NCBI GenBank assembly: GCA_049840475.1
Contig: JASGKX010000003.1
Span: forward strand, 248,001-312,000
DNA length: 64,000 nt
Direction: 5' to 3'
Source of the DNA: JBGVSA01 sp049840475
Lineage (GTDB): Bacteria; Pseudomonadota; Gammaproteobacteria; Burkholderiales; Rhodocyclaceae
Notes under the pieces: generated by a model
Told to the model about the DNA's origin: nothing
What the model saw: the letters and a program-made list of their open reading frames with translations, nothing else
The model's database searches: none
Translations under genes and position numbers: made by a program
Shown: piece after piece, positions 24,818 through 32,870 of the stretch
Layout of the letters: every line of letters starts with the position of its first letter
Position numbering within the stretch: position 1 is the first letter of the stretch

Positions 24818-25996
24818 ATGACCGCAATGTGCGACGACGTCGCCCGTGAATGGCTCGAATGGGGCGCGTTGCTGAATGTTCAGGCCGATCGCCTGCCACC
24901 GTTTGAGCATTACCTGCGCGAGCCGGAAACGGGCATCGAACGCATTGTGGCTGCCGATCCTGTGTCGGTCGTGGCCGTACCGCAGGTGCCGGCCCAACCG
25001 CAGACGCAACGATTGCGTGTGCTGGTGGCCGAGGCTGATGACGACATCCGCACCTCTGCGCGCCGCGCACTGCTGGATGCAGGCTACGACGTGGCCGAGG
25101 CGCGCGACGGCTATACCGCAACCGAGCTGGCCTTGGACTTCCAACCCGACATGATGTTGATGGCGTGGCAGTTGCAGGATGTCAGTGGCGTCGAACTCGT
25201 CAAAACCCTGCGCAAGACGCGCATCGGGCGGGCCATTTATGTGGTGGCGCTGGCTGAGAACATCGGCGAAGACCTGCTGATCGAGGCCTACGAGTCTGGC
25301 GCCGACGCCGTACTCGGCAAGCCAGTCAATTCGCGCCTGTTGCAGGCCCGACTCAAGGCTGCCTGCCGCTTGACCTCGTTGCACCAAGAGATCGAACACG
25401 ATCGCGAGGAGATCCGTCACTTCGCCGCCGAGCTCGCGGTCAGCAACCGTCGCCTGCAAGAAGTCGCCTTGATGGACTCGCTGACGGGCTTCCCGAACCG
25501 TCGCTTCTTTACCGACCGGCTTACGCAGGAATGGTCGGCGTCGTCGCGTAGCGGTCGCCCGCTGGCGTGCTTGATGATCGACATCGACCAGTTCAAGTCG
25601 ATCAACGACACCTACGGCCACGATGTGGGCGACTCGGTGCTGCGCCAGGTATCTGCGGCGATCCGGCAGGGGCTGCGTTCGCACGATGTGGTCGCGCGCA
25701 CCGGGGGTGACGAATTCCTCGTGATGTGTCCAGACACCACGCTGGAAGCTGCTTTGCGCTGCGCCGAGCGTGTGCGTTCGACCGTGGAACGTGCGGAGGT
25801 GGTGGCAGGCATGCTGCATCTGCGCATCACGATCAGCGCAGGGGCAGCGGCGCGTAATGCAGGTGTGGTCGATACCGATGCGTTGATCAAGCGGGCAGAT
25901 CAGGGGCTTTATCTCGCCAAACAACTGGGGCGCAACCGTGTAGCCTCCGTCCAGTTGCAAGAAGTCACAGACTCCGAGAACGCCGACAATTCGTGA
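24818..25996 (+). CDS. Receiver-GGDEF diguanylate cyclase (C-terminal part of an interrupted protein)
   Basis: The 392-residue segment starts at the first ATG after the in-frame TAA and has no clear ribosome site. After a linker there is a receiver-like domain (LRVLVAEADDDIRTSARRAL, ADAVLGKPVNSR). Its usual phospho-acceptor Asp is replaced by Ala in QPDMMLMAWQL, so phosphorylation is unlikely. A coiled segment (EIEHDREEIRHFAAELAVSN) leads into a GGDEF domain with an intact active site RTGGDEFLVM and an RxxD inhibitory site (RSHD) five residues before it. Cyclic-di-GMP synthesis is expected. It lies just upstream of flhDC, where c-di-GMP control of motility would make sense. Confidence 0.8.
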   Translation: MTAMCDDVAREWLEWGALLNVQADRLPPFEHYLREPETGIERIVAADPVSVVAVPQVPAQPQTQRLRVLVAEADDDIRTSARRALLDAGYDVAEARDGYTATELALDFQPDMMLMAWQLQDVSGVELVKTLRKTRIGRAIYVVALAENIGEDLLIEAYESGADAVLGKPVNSRLLQARLKAACRLTSLHQEIEHDREEIRHFAAELAVSNRRLQEVALMDSLTGFPNRRFFTDRLTQEWSASSRSGRPLACLMIDIDQFKSINDTYGHDVGDSVLRQVSAAIRQGLRSHDVVARTGGDEFLVMCPDTTLEAALRCAERVRSTVERAEVVAGMLHLRITISAGAAARNAGVVDTDALIKRADQGLYLAKQLGRNRVASVQLQEVTDSENADNS

Positions 25997-26326
25997 AATT
26001 GAGAAAAACGACGAACGGTAGGGTCAGAAAACCCGGCGTCGGAAGTGCTCGAAAAAAATGTTCACGAAAGCCTAAAGTTCTGTGACACACCGCCGTTAAT
26101 GGTGAAGATCGCTGATTTCATTGAAGTAATTTGTCCGATACGGAACTGAGAACAGTTCTGTAGCGGATTTCATTGGTGCGTGTAGGAAAAACTCCTACAT
26201 CCGATGTTCTTTTTGTTTCTACTGTTTTTAGCGATTTTGCCTGATTGGTACCGCCCGCCCTGGGCGGCACACTCGCCTCACCTGCTGACGAAACCGTCAG
26301 ACACCGTGCGAAAGAGGTAGTGTGAA
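25997..26326 (+). promoter_or_regulatory. flhDC upstream region
   Basis: A 330-base AT-richer stretch with no gene. It holds two symmetric elements: GAACTGAGAACAGTTC (26143-26158, perfect 6-bp arms) and TGTAGGAAAAACTCCTACA (26181-26199, perfect 7-bp arms). A T-rich segment follows at about 26210-26235. It most likely contains the flhDC promoter and long 5' leader; the -10/-35 boxes could not be fixed. Confidence 0.6.
26181..26199. promoter_or_regulatory. RcsB-like inverted repeat upstream of flhDC
   Basis: TGTAGGA, 5 nt, TCCTACA: a perfect inverted repeat about 130 bases before the flhD ATG. Its TAGGA-N5-TCCTA core resembles the RcsAB-type boxes known in enterobacterial flhDC promoters. The assignment is by resemblance only; the responsible response regulator is not in this window. 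Confidence 0.45.
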
Positions 26327-26644
26327 ATGAAGGCAACCGACGTTCAAAGCGAGATCAAGGAACTGAACCTTGCGTACTTGATGCTCGCCCAGCAAATGAT
26401 CAAGACGAGCCGCGAATCCGCCATGCTGAAGCTGGGTGTGGGTTCCGATGTCGCGGACATCATCGAAGGACTGACGCCGGGTCAGATCCTGCGCATGGCA
26501 GGTTCGGACATGATGCTGTGCCGTTTCCGCTTTGACGACGGCCTGCTGGTCAATCTGCTCGCCAACCACGAGCGCGACTCCGCCGCTTCCCGCATCCACG
26601 CCGCCATCCTGGCAGCCGGCCGTCCGGTCGAACAGGTCGCCTGA
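26327..26644 (+). CDS. flhD: Flagellar transcriptional activator FlhD
   Basis: 105-residue subunit of the FlhD4C2 master activator of flagellar class II promoters. It matches FlhD throughout: EIKELNLAYLMLAQQMIKTS, ESAMLKLGVGSDVADIIEGL and PGQILRMAGSDMMLCRFRFD. GAGGTAGTG precedes the ATG. flhC follows after ten bases. Presence of flhDC rather than FleQ fits Burkholderiales. Confidence 0.96.
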   Translation: MKATDVQSEIKELNLAYLMLAQQMIKTSRESAMLKLGVGSDVADIIEGLTPGQILRMAGSDMMLCRFRFDDGLLVNLLANHERDSAASRIHAAILAAGRPVEQVA

Positions 26645-26654
26645 GGAGCAGGTC

Positions 26655-27206
26655 ATGCGCATGAAGAGTCTGGTGCAGGACGCGCAGGAAACTCAGCGCG
26701 CCATGGAAATGATCGAGCTTGGTGCCCGCATGCAGATGCTGGAGTCTGAAACCGGTCTGTCGCGCGAACGCCTGCTCAAGCTGTACAAGGAAATCCGCGG
26801 TGAGTCGCCGCCCAAGGGCATGCTGCCTTTCTCGACAGACTGGTTCATGCCGTGGCAGCAGAACGTCCATGCCTCGCTGTTCATGGCCTTCCTCGGTTTT
26901 ATCCAGCGCAATACGGGGCTGAGTGGCCTGGATGCCACGCTCAAGGCTTTCCGTATCTACAAAGAGCACACCGAAAGCCAGGGGCTCGACCAAGTGCTGA
27001 GCCTGACTCGCGCCTGGACGCTGGTGCGCTTCTTTGACGCCAAGATGTTGCAGTTGGCCTCCTGCACCTGCTGCAGCGGTCATTTCGTCGCACACGCATA
27101 TGACCCCACCAAGGGCTACGTCTGCGGGCTCTGCAACATGCCGGCGCGCGCGGGCAAGGGCAAGCGTACTGCAGCACGTGAAGAGGCGGTCGCCGCGACA
27201 ATGTGA
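26655..27206 (+). CDS. flhC: Flagellar transcriptional activator FlhC
   Basis: 183-residue partner of FlhD. Features: N-terminal helices (IELGARMQMLESETGLSRER), the block GESPPKGMLPFSTDWFM, and a C-terminal zinc site with CTCC, then HFVAHAYDPTKGYVCGLC giving the four cysteines. The start is the ATG at 26655 with GAGGAGCAGG upstream. A short Lys/Arg- and Ala-rich tail ends the protein. Intact, in contrast to the downstream motA. Confidence 0.96.
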   Translation: MRMKSLVQDAQETQRAMEMIELGARMQMLESETGLSRERLLKLYKEIRGESPPKGMLPFSTDWFMPWQQNVHASLFMAFLGFIQRNTGLSGLDATLKAFRIYKEHTESQGLDQVLSLTRAWTLVRFFDAKMLQLASCTCCSGHFVAHAYDPTKGYVCGLCNMPARAGKGKRTAAREEAVAATM

Positions 27207-27242
27207 CGCATCGCTCTCCAATTCGCACCATTTCGCACAGCT

Positions 27243-27264
27243 AACGCCGGCGCAAGCCGGCGTT
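27243..27264 (+). terminator. Hairpin after flhC
   Basis: AACGCCGGC-GCAA-GCCGGCGTT is a perfect 9-bp stem with a GNRA tetraloop, 37 bases past the flhC stop. The following bases contain only a short T-run, so termination may be partial and motA could be reached by read-through. Confidence 0.65.
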
Positions 27265-27402
27265 GTCATTTGTAGTCCGCCATATGGCGCCGAGAAGCCG
27301 ATCGTCGCCAGTTCCACCCAAACGCACGTTCAAGTTCGAACGAGGTCGCCGTTACCAGTACAGGAAATTAACTCAAAGCAGTCCCCCAAAAAGGGGTTCC
27401 AA

Positions 27403-28269
27403 ATGGTCTTGCTCATCGGCTATGTATTGATTCTTGCCGCCTCTGTCGGCACTTATGCGATCCACGGCAACGTGGCGGTGCTGTGGGTGCCTACTGAATA
27501 CGCTCGCCATCGTTGGCCTCACGCATCGGCGGCTTTGTCGCCGGCAACCCGATCGAAGATCATCAAGGCTACCTTCAAGGCGCTGCCCGGGCGTGCTCAA
27601 AGGGGCGCCGCTACAACAAGGCGCTGTATGTCGATCTGCTGGCGATGCTGTTTGAAATGCTCTGGCCAAGGTACGCAAGGAGGGCTTGATGTCCATCGAG
27701 AACGACATCGAGAACCCTGAATCGAGTCCGATCTTCTCCAAGTACCCGGACTTCCTGGCCGACCATCACGCAGTGGAATTCCTGACCGATTACCTGCGCA
27801 TGATGGTGGGCGGCAACCTCAACGCGTTCGAGCTCGAAAACCTCATGGATGTGGAGCTTGAGACACATCATCACGAAGCGGCCGTGCCGGCGCACATGCG
27901 GTGACCAAGATCGCCGACGCGTTGCCGGCGTTCGGTATCGTGGTGGCGGTGATGGGCGTGGTGAACGTGATGGGTTCGGTGGGCGAGCCGCCGGCGGTGC
28001 TGGGCAAGATGATCGGTGGTGCGTTGGTCGGTACTTTCCTCGGGATCCTGTTGTCGTATGGCTTTGTGGCACCGGTCGCCAATCAGCTCGAACAGAAATG
28101 CGAAGAGTCCGGCAAGGTCTACCAATGCATGAAGGCCGTTCTGTTGGCCAGTATGAGCGGCTATGCGCCGCAGGTGGCGGTGGAATTCGGCCGCAAGGTG
28201 CTGGCGGCGGGGGATCGGCCGAACTTCCGTGAGCTGGAAGAAGAAATCAAGAACCGCAAGGGCAAGTGA
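27403..28269 (+). pseudogene. motA: Flagellar motor stator protein MotA with multiple frameshifts
   Basis: Proton-channel stator subunit that drives flagellar rotation with MotB. MotA segments can be followed in all three frames: MVLLIGYVLILAASVGTYAI, then IVGL, GGFVAGNPI, KIIKATFKALPG, LKGRRYNKALYVDLLAMLFE, LAKVRKEGLMSIENDIENPE, and TKIADALPAFGIVVAVMGVV onward to the end. Seven insertion points are needed (about 27504, 27523, 27555, 27590, 27604, 27661 as 2 nt, 27896 as 2 nt). Removing them gives 285 residues, normal for MotA. The last 370 bases are clean. As written, no functional MotA can be made. Confidence 0.85.
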
Positions 28270-28274
28270 TCGCC

Positions 28275-29238
28275 ATGGATGATCAACGCCCCATAGTCGT
28301 CAAACGTATCATCAAGAAAGGCGGCGGCCACCATGGCGGCGGCCTGGAAGATCGCCTACGCCGACTTCGTGACGGCGATGATGGCGTTCTTCCTGCTCAT
28401 GTGGCTGCTCGGCTCCACCACCAAGGGCGATCTCAAAGGCATTGCCGATTACTTCCAGAACCCGCTCAAGCTCTCACTGCAAGGTGGTCCGGGCTCGGGT
28501 GCTGCGACCTCGCCCATCGAGGGCGGCGGCAAGGACCTGACCAAATCGGTAGGCGAGGTCGCCCGCAGCAATGACCGCGACGCGCGTACGCTGACGAAGG
28601 TGCAGGTCAGCAACAAACCGTCGCCGCAAGAAGAGAAGGTGGAGCGCGCCAAGCTGCAGGACCTCAAGGCGCGCATCGAGGCGGTCATCGAAGCGAGTCC
28701 CGATCTTCGTCAGTTCAAGAATCAACTGCTGCTGGATCTCACCAGTGAGGGCCTGCGCATCCAGATCGTCAACCAGCAGAACCGGCCGATGTTTGACAGC
28801 GCCAGTGCTGAACTCAAGCCGTACGCACGCGTCATTCTCCGGGCGATCGCGGCGGTGCTCAATCAAGTGGAAAACCGTATCGCGGTGGCGGGCCACACGG
28901 ATGCTGCGCAGTACGCGGGCGGCGAGCGCGGTTTTTCCAACTGGGAGCTGTCGGCCAATCGCGCTAACGCGTGTCGGCGCGAACTGGTGGCGGGGGGGAT
29001 GGACGAACGCAAGATCGTGCGCGTGACCGGCCAGTCGTCGATCATTCCGCTCGACCGGAATGATCCGTTCAACCCGATCAACCGCCGCATCAGCATCCTG
29101 GTGATGAATTCCCGCACGGCGGACGCACTGATGCAGGGCGGGCAGGACGTCAACGTTGATGCGGATACGACCGATGCCGAACAATTGGCGGCCGATTTGT
29201 CGTCGGCGCCCAAGGCCGGCGGTACGGAGCGCCGTTGA
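28275..29238 (+). pseudogene. motB: Flagellar motor stator protein MotB, one frameshift
   Basis: Peptidoglycan-anchored stator partner of MotA. It begins MDDQRPIVVKRIIKKGG at 28275. One extra G in the run around 28341 shifts the frame before AWKIAYADFVTAMMAFFLLM, the single membrane helix that carries the proton-binding aspartate (YADF). Downstream, the OmpA-like peptidoglycan-binding domain is intact (NRPMFDSASAELKPYARVIL, VAGHTDAAQYAGGERGFSNW, NRRISILVMN). Corrected length is about 320 residues. An internal ATG in the second frame at 28333 could yield a near-complete protein lacking only the short cytoplasmic tail. Confidence 0.85.
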
Positions 29239-29254
29239 ACCGGCGTTAGGAAGA

Positions 29255-29286
29255 CATAAAAAAGCCCGACCGCAATGGCCGGGCTT
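29255..29286 (-). terminator. Intrinsic terminator after pflA
   Basis: AAGCCCG (29262-29268) pairs with CGGGCTT (29280-29286), extended by inner pairs. On the minus strand it is followed by six T residues. It lies between the convergent motB and pflA genes and serves pflA; it may also act on motB. Confidence 0.85.
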
Positions 29287-29308
29287 GAGTCGTCGCAGTT
29301 GCGGCGAG

Positions 29309-30151
29309 TTATTCCGGGCAGAACAGTCCGTGCTTGCGGAAAATGGCCCGCGCGTTCGATACCTGTTCAGGCGACGGCGTGGGCGTGTCAGACAACTGAT
29401 AGTCCATTCCCAACTGCTCCCACTTGAACTTGCCAAGCTGGTGGAAGGGCAGGACTTCGGCGCGTTCGACATTGCCCAGTGACGCAGCAAAGCGTGCTAC
29501 GCCTTCGATGTTGTCTTCAGCGTCGGTCAGTCCGGGCACCAATACGAAACGAACCCATATCGGGCGCTTGCGCTCAGCCAGCCGGCGTGCAAAGGCCAGG
29601 ACAGGTTCTACGGGTTTGGCGGTGGCGCGGATGTGTGTTTCCGGGTCCCAGCTCTTGATGTCGAGAAGGAACAGATCGATCTGATCGATTTCGTCGTCGG
29701 ACAGCTTGTTGCCGAGGAAACCATTGGTGTCGAGCGCGGTGTGGATGCCCATCGCGCGCGCGCCGCGCAGAATGTTCATCACGAAGCGGTCCTGCACCAG
29801 CGGCTCTCCGCCCGATACGGTTACGCCTCCGCCCGACAAACGCAGGTAATCCTTGTACTTGCCGAGTTCTTCGAGAATGTCATCGGCTGCGACAAGCCGA
29901 CCATGCTTGAGTTTCCAGGTGTCGGGGTTGTGGCAGTACTGGCAGCGGAATTCACAGCCCGTCGTCCAGAACACGACGCGGACGCCGGGGCCATCGACGG
30001 CGGAGCCGGTTTCTTCGGAATGCAGGAATCCCCAACGACCTTCGTGGCCGATCTCTTCGGCCTGGCTGTCGTTGATCTCGTCGTTGCTCTCTGTACGCAG
30101 TTCAAAGCGGCTGCCCTGGAGGCGGCGCTTGGCAGTTTGAGGTGTCGTCAT
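29309..30151 (-). CDS. pflA: Pyruvate formate-lyase activating enzyme
   Basis: Radical-SAM enzyme that installs the glycyl radical on PflB. 280 residues; the radical SAM cysteines are in TTGCEFRCQYCHNPDTW (CxxxCxxC). The SAM-binding GGE-type motif is in TVSGGEPLVQ, followed by MGIHTALDTNGFLGNK and LFLLDIKSWDPETH. About 34 N-terminal residues precede the usual family start (GRWGFLHSEETGSAVDGPGV), so translation may begin slightly downstream. It lies 89 bases after pflB on the same strand, with a terminator hairpin between them. Confidence 0.94.
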   Translation of the reverse strand: MTTPQTAKRRLQGSRFELRTESNDEINDSQAEEIGHEGRWGFLHSEETGSAVDGPGVRVVFWTTGCEFRCQYCHNPDTWKLKHGRLVAADDILEELGKYKDYLRLSGGGVTVSGGEPLVQDRFVMNILRGARAMGIHTALDTNGFLGNKLSDDEIDQIDLFLLDIKSWDPETHIRATAKPVEPVLAFARRLAERKRPIWVRFVLVPGLTDAEDNIEGVARFAASLGNVERAEVLPFHQLGKFKWEQLGMDYQLSDTPTPSPEQVSNARAIFRKHGLFCPE

Positions 30152-30176
30152 AGTTATTTGACCTGGTTGCCAGAAA

Positions 30177-30212
30177 GAAAAATCCCGGTCAGGGACTAGC
30201 CCTGACCGGGAT
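30177..30212 (-). terminator. Terminator between pflB and pflA
   Basis: ATCCCGGTCAGGG (30182-30194) pairs perfectly with CCCTGACCGGGAT (30200-30212), 13 bp with a 5-nt loop. The minus-strand sequence then runs TTTTTCTTTC. Being located between pflB and pflA, it would make pflA expression lower and dependent on read-through or its own promoter. Confidence 0.88.
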
Positions 30213-30240
30213 GCTCTTACTTAGACAGCTGGGCCGTCAA

Positions 30241-32500
30241 TCAGAGTTCGCCGTGGAACGTCCGGTTGATGACATCGAGCTGTTGTTCGCGGGTCAGCTT
30301 GATGAAGTTGACCGCGTAGCCGGACACACGGATCGTCAGCTGCGGGTACTTTTCCGGGTGTTCCATGGCGTCGACCAGCGTGTCGCGGTTGAGCACGTTA
30401 GACATTGACGTGGAAGCCGGTGGTACCGAAGAAGCCGTCCAGCGAACGGGCCAGGTTGGTGGTCTGGTCATTCACGTTCGAGCCCATGCCGCTCGGCACG
30501 ATGCTGGAGGTCAGCGAGATACCGTCCTGGCAGTGCTCGTACGGAATCTTGGCAACCGACATGGCCGAAGCCACAAAGCCCAGCTTGTCGCGGCCGTGCA
30601 TCGGGTTTGCACCCGGGGCAAACGGCTCACCCGCGCGGCGACCGTCCGGCGTGTTGCCGGTGGCCTTGCCGTACACCACGTTCGACGTGATGGTCAGCAC
30701 CGATTGGGTGTGCAGCGCGTCGCGGTAGGTCTTGTGCTTGCGCAGCTTGTTCATGAACGTTTCGGTCAGCCAGACAGCGAACTGATCGACGCGGTCGTCG
30801 TTGTTGCCGAACGTCGGGAAGTCGCCTTCCGTCACGTAGTCGGTGATCAGACCGCTTTCGTCACGGACGACCTTGACCTTGCCGTACTTGATGGCGGACA
30901 GCGAGTCGGCCACCACCGACAGACCTGCGATACCGAAGGCCATCGTGCGCAGCGGGTTGTAGTCGTGCAGCGCCATTTCGATACGCTCGTAAGCGTACTT
31001 GTCGTGCATGTAGTGAATGACGTTCATGGCATTCACGTACGTACGAGCCAGCCATTCCATGGCGTGGTCGAACTTGCCCATCACGTCGTCGAAGTCGAGG
31101 TATTCACCCTTGACTGCGTCGAACGCGTCCATGACTTGGTCGCCCGACACTTCGTCACGGCCGCCGTTGATTGCGTACAGCATGCACTTGGCCAGGTTGA
31201 CGCGAGCGCCGAAGAGCTGCATCTGCTTGCCGACACGCATGGCCGACACGCAACAGGCGATGGCGGTGTCGTCACCCCAGGCCGGACGCATCAGTTCGTC
31301 GGACTCGTACTGCACGGCGCTGGTGTCAATGGAAACCTTGGCGCAGAACTTCTTGAAGCCTTCCGGCAGCTTCGGTGTCCAGAACACCGTCATGTTGGGT
31401 TCCGGTGCCGGCCCCAGGTTGTACAGGGTCTGCAGATAACGGAAGCTGTTCTTGGTCACCAGCGGACGGCCGTCGGCAGCCACGCCACCGATCGATTCGG
31501 TCACCCAGGTCGGGTCGCCCGAGAACAGTGCGTCATATTCCGGCGTGCGCAGGAAGCGGACGATACGGAGCTTGATGACGAAGTCGTCGATGATTTCCTG
31601 AGCTTGCGATTCAGTCAGCGTGCCTTCGGCCAGATCGCGCTCGAAGTAGGCATCCAGGAAGGTCGAGGTACGGCCCAGCGACATAGCGGCGCCGTTCTGT
31701 TCCTTCACTGCGCCGAGGTAGCCGAAGTACAGCCATTGCACGGCTTCCTTGGCATTGCTGGCCGGCTTGGAAATATCGAAGCCGTACTTGGCGGCCATTT
31801 CCTTCAGCTCGCTCAGTGCCTTGACTTGTTCGGACAGCTCTTCGCGGTCGCGGATGATCTCGTCGGTCGAGTGAGCGCCGTCGATCGAAGCCTTTTCAGC
31901 CTTCTTGAACTTGATCAGTGCATCGACGCCATACAGGGCCACGCGGCGATAGTCGCCGATGATGCGGCCACGGCCGTATGCGTCGGGCAGGCCCGTCACG
32001 ATGTGCGAGCTACGTGCCTTGCGTACGTCGAGCGGATAAGCATCGAACACGCCGTCATTGTGGGTCTTGCGGTACTTGGTGAAGATTTCGCGGTTCTTCG
32101 GGTCAACCGGGAAGTTGAACGCCTTCAGGCTGGTTTCAACCATGCGCCAGCCGCCGTTCGGGAAAATCGCGCGCTTCAGGGGGGCATCGGTTTGCAGACC
32201 GACGATGACTTCGTTGTCTTTGTCGATGTAGCCGGCGTCGTGCGCGGTGATCGAGGAGGGGATTTGCGAGACGTCGAGGACGCCACGCTCGCGTTCTTTT
32301 ACAAACAGATCGGACAGCTTGTTCCAGATTGCTGTCGTACGCGGGGTCGCAGGGGCCAGGAAACTGTCGTCGCCTTCGTACGGCGTCACGTTATTCAGAA
32401 TGAAATCACGGACGTCGATGGCGTTCTTCCACGCAGTGCCCTTAAAGCCACGCCATGCATCTGCGGCGGCGGTTGGGGAGCTTTGGTCACGTTCAGACAT
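30241..32500 (-). pseudogene. pflB: Pyruvate formate-lyase (formate acetyltransferase), frameshift near the C-terminus
   Basis: Glycyl-radical enzyme splitting pyruvate to acetyl-CoA and formate without oxygen. The first 700 codons are intact, with the active-site cysteine pair in DTAIACCVSAMRVGKQMQLF. After GFHVNV one extra base (about 30400) creates a TAA. The remaining family sequence continues in another frame: NVLNRDTLVDAMEHPEKYPQ, then RVSGYAVNF with the radical glycine. Corrected length is 752 residues (E. coli PflB 760). The truncated form lacks the radical glycine and would be inactive. AGGAGG precedes the ATG at 32500, and an FNR-like box lies upstream. Confidence 0.88.
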
Positions 32501-32870
32501 GATTGCCTCCTAGTGGCATTTGAAATCGATACCCCCGGTAGGGGCCTGCGCGTCAGGACCTTGTGGGCCCACCCTCGCGCTGTTGAAAGGAGTATGCGCC
32601 TCGAGAGTGTGTAATGTTTGATTTAAAGCAAAGTCGTCAGAAACATCTCAATGAAATCAAAGTATTACGACACTTTATCTTCCCATAGAAAGCACTTCTG
32701 GTGCAGTGCAATATGCGAGTGTCATGAGTTGGGGTCACAGAATTCTTCACCAGTATAGGTGGAGTTTTCTGGCGTGTCTTGAGGAGAAATCCCTTGTGGC
32801 CGATGGTGTTCGGGCCGATGCATTCGATTCGAATGGCATGGCTCGAGCCACCATCGTCGGGATGAGAGAA
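32501..32870 (-). promoter_or_regulatory. pflB upstream region
   Basis: 370 bases between pflB and the 3' end of the helicase gene, without a supportable gene. It is AT-rich near 32610-32700 and contains an FNR/ANR-like site at 32618-32631. The remainder (32705-32870) shows no convincing element; this part also forms the 3' flank of the helicase gene. Confidence 0.5.
32618..32631 (-). promoter_or_regulatory. FNR/ANR-like box upstream of pflB
   Basis: TTGATTTAAAGCAA matches the FNR consensus TTGAT-N4-ATCAA at nine of ten positions. It lies about 118 bases before the pflB ATG, a reasonable distance for an activator site with a leader of several tens of bases. This fits anaerobic induction of pflB. 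Confidence 0.6.

Noticed and set aside
28275..28345. Programmed +1 frameshifting in motB
   Set aside because: The slip site is only a GGC repeat with one extra G. No conserved programmed shift is known in motB, and many other genes nearby show similar extra bases.
30241..30471. A separate GrcA-like spare glycyl-radical protein
   Set aside because: The segment is the exact C-terminal continuation of PflB after a one-base insertion and has no ribosome site of its own.
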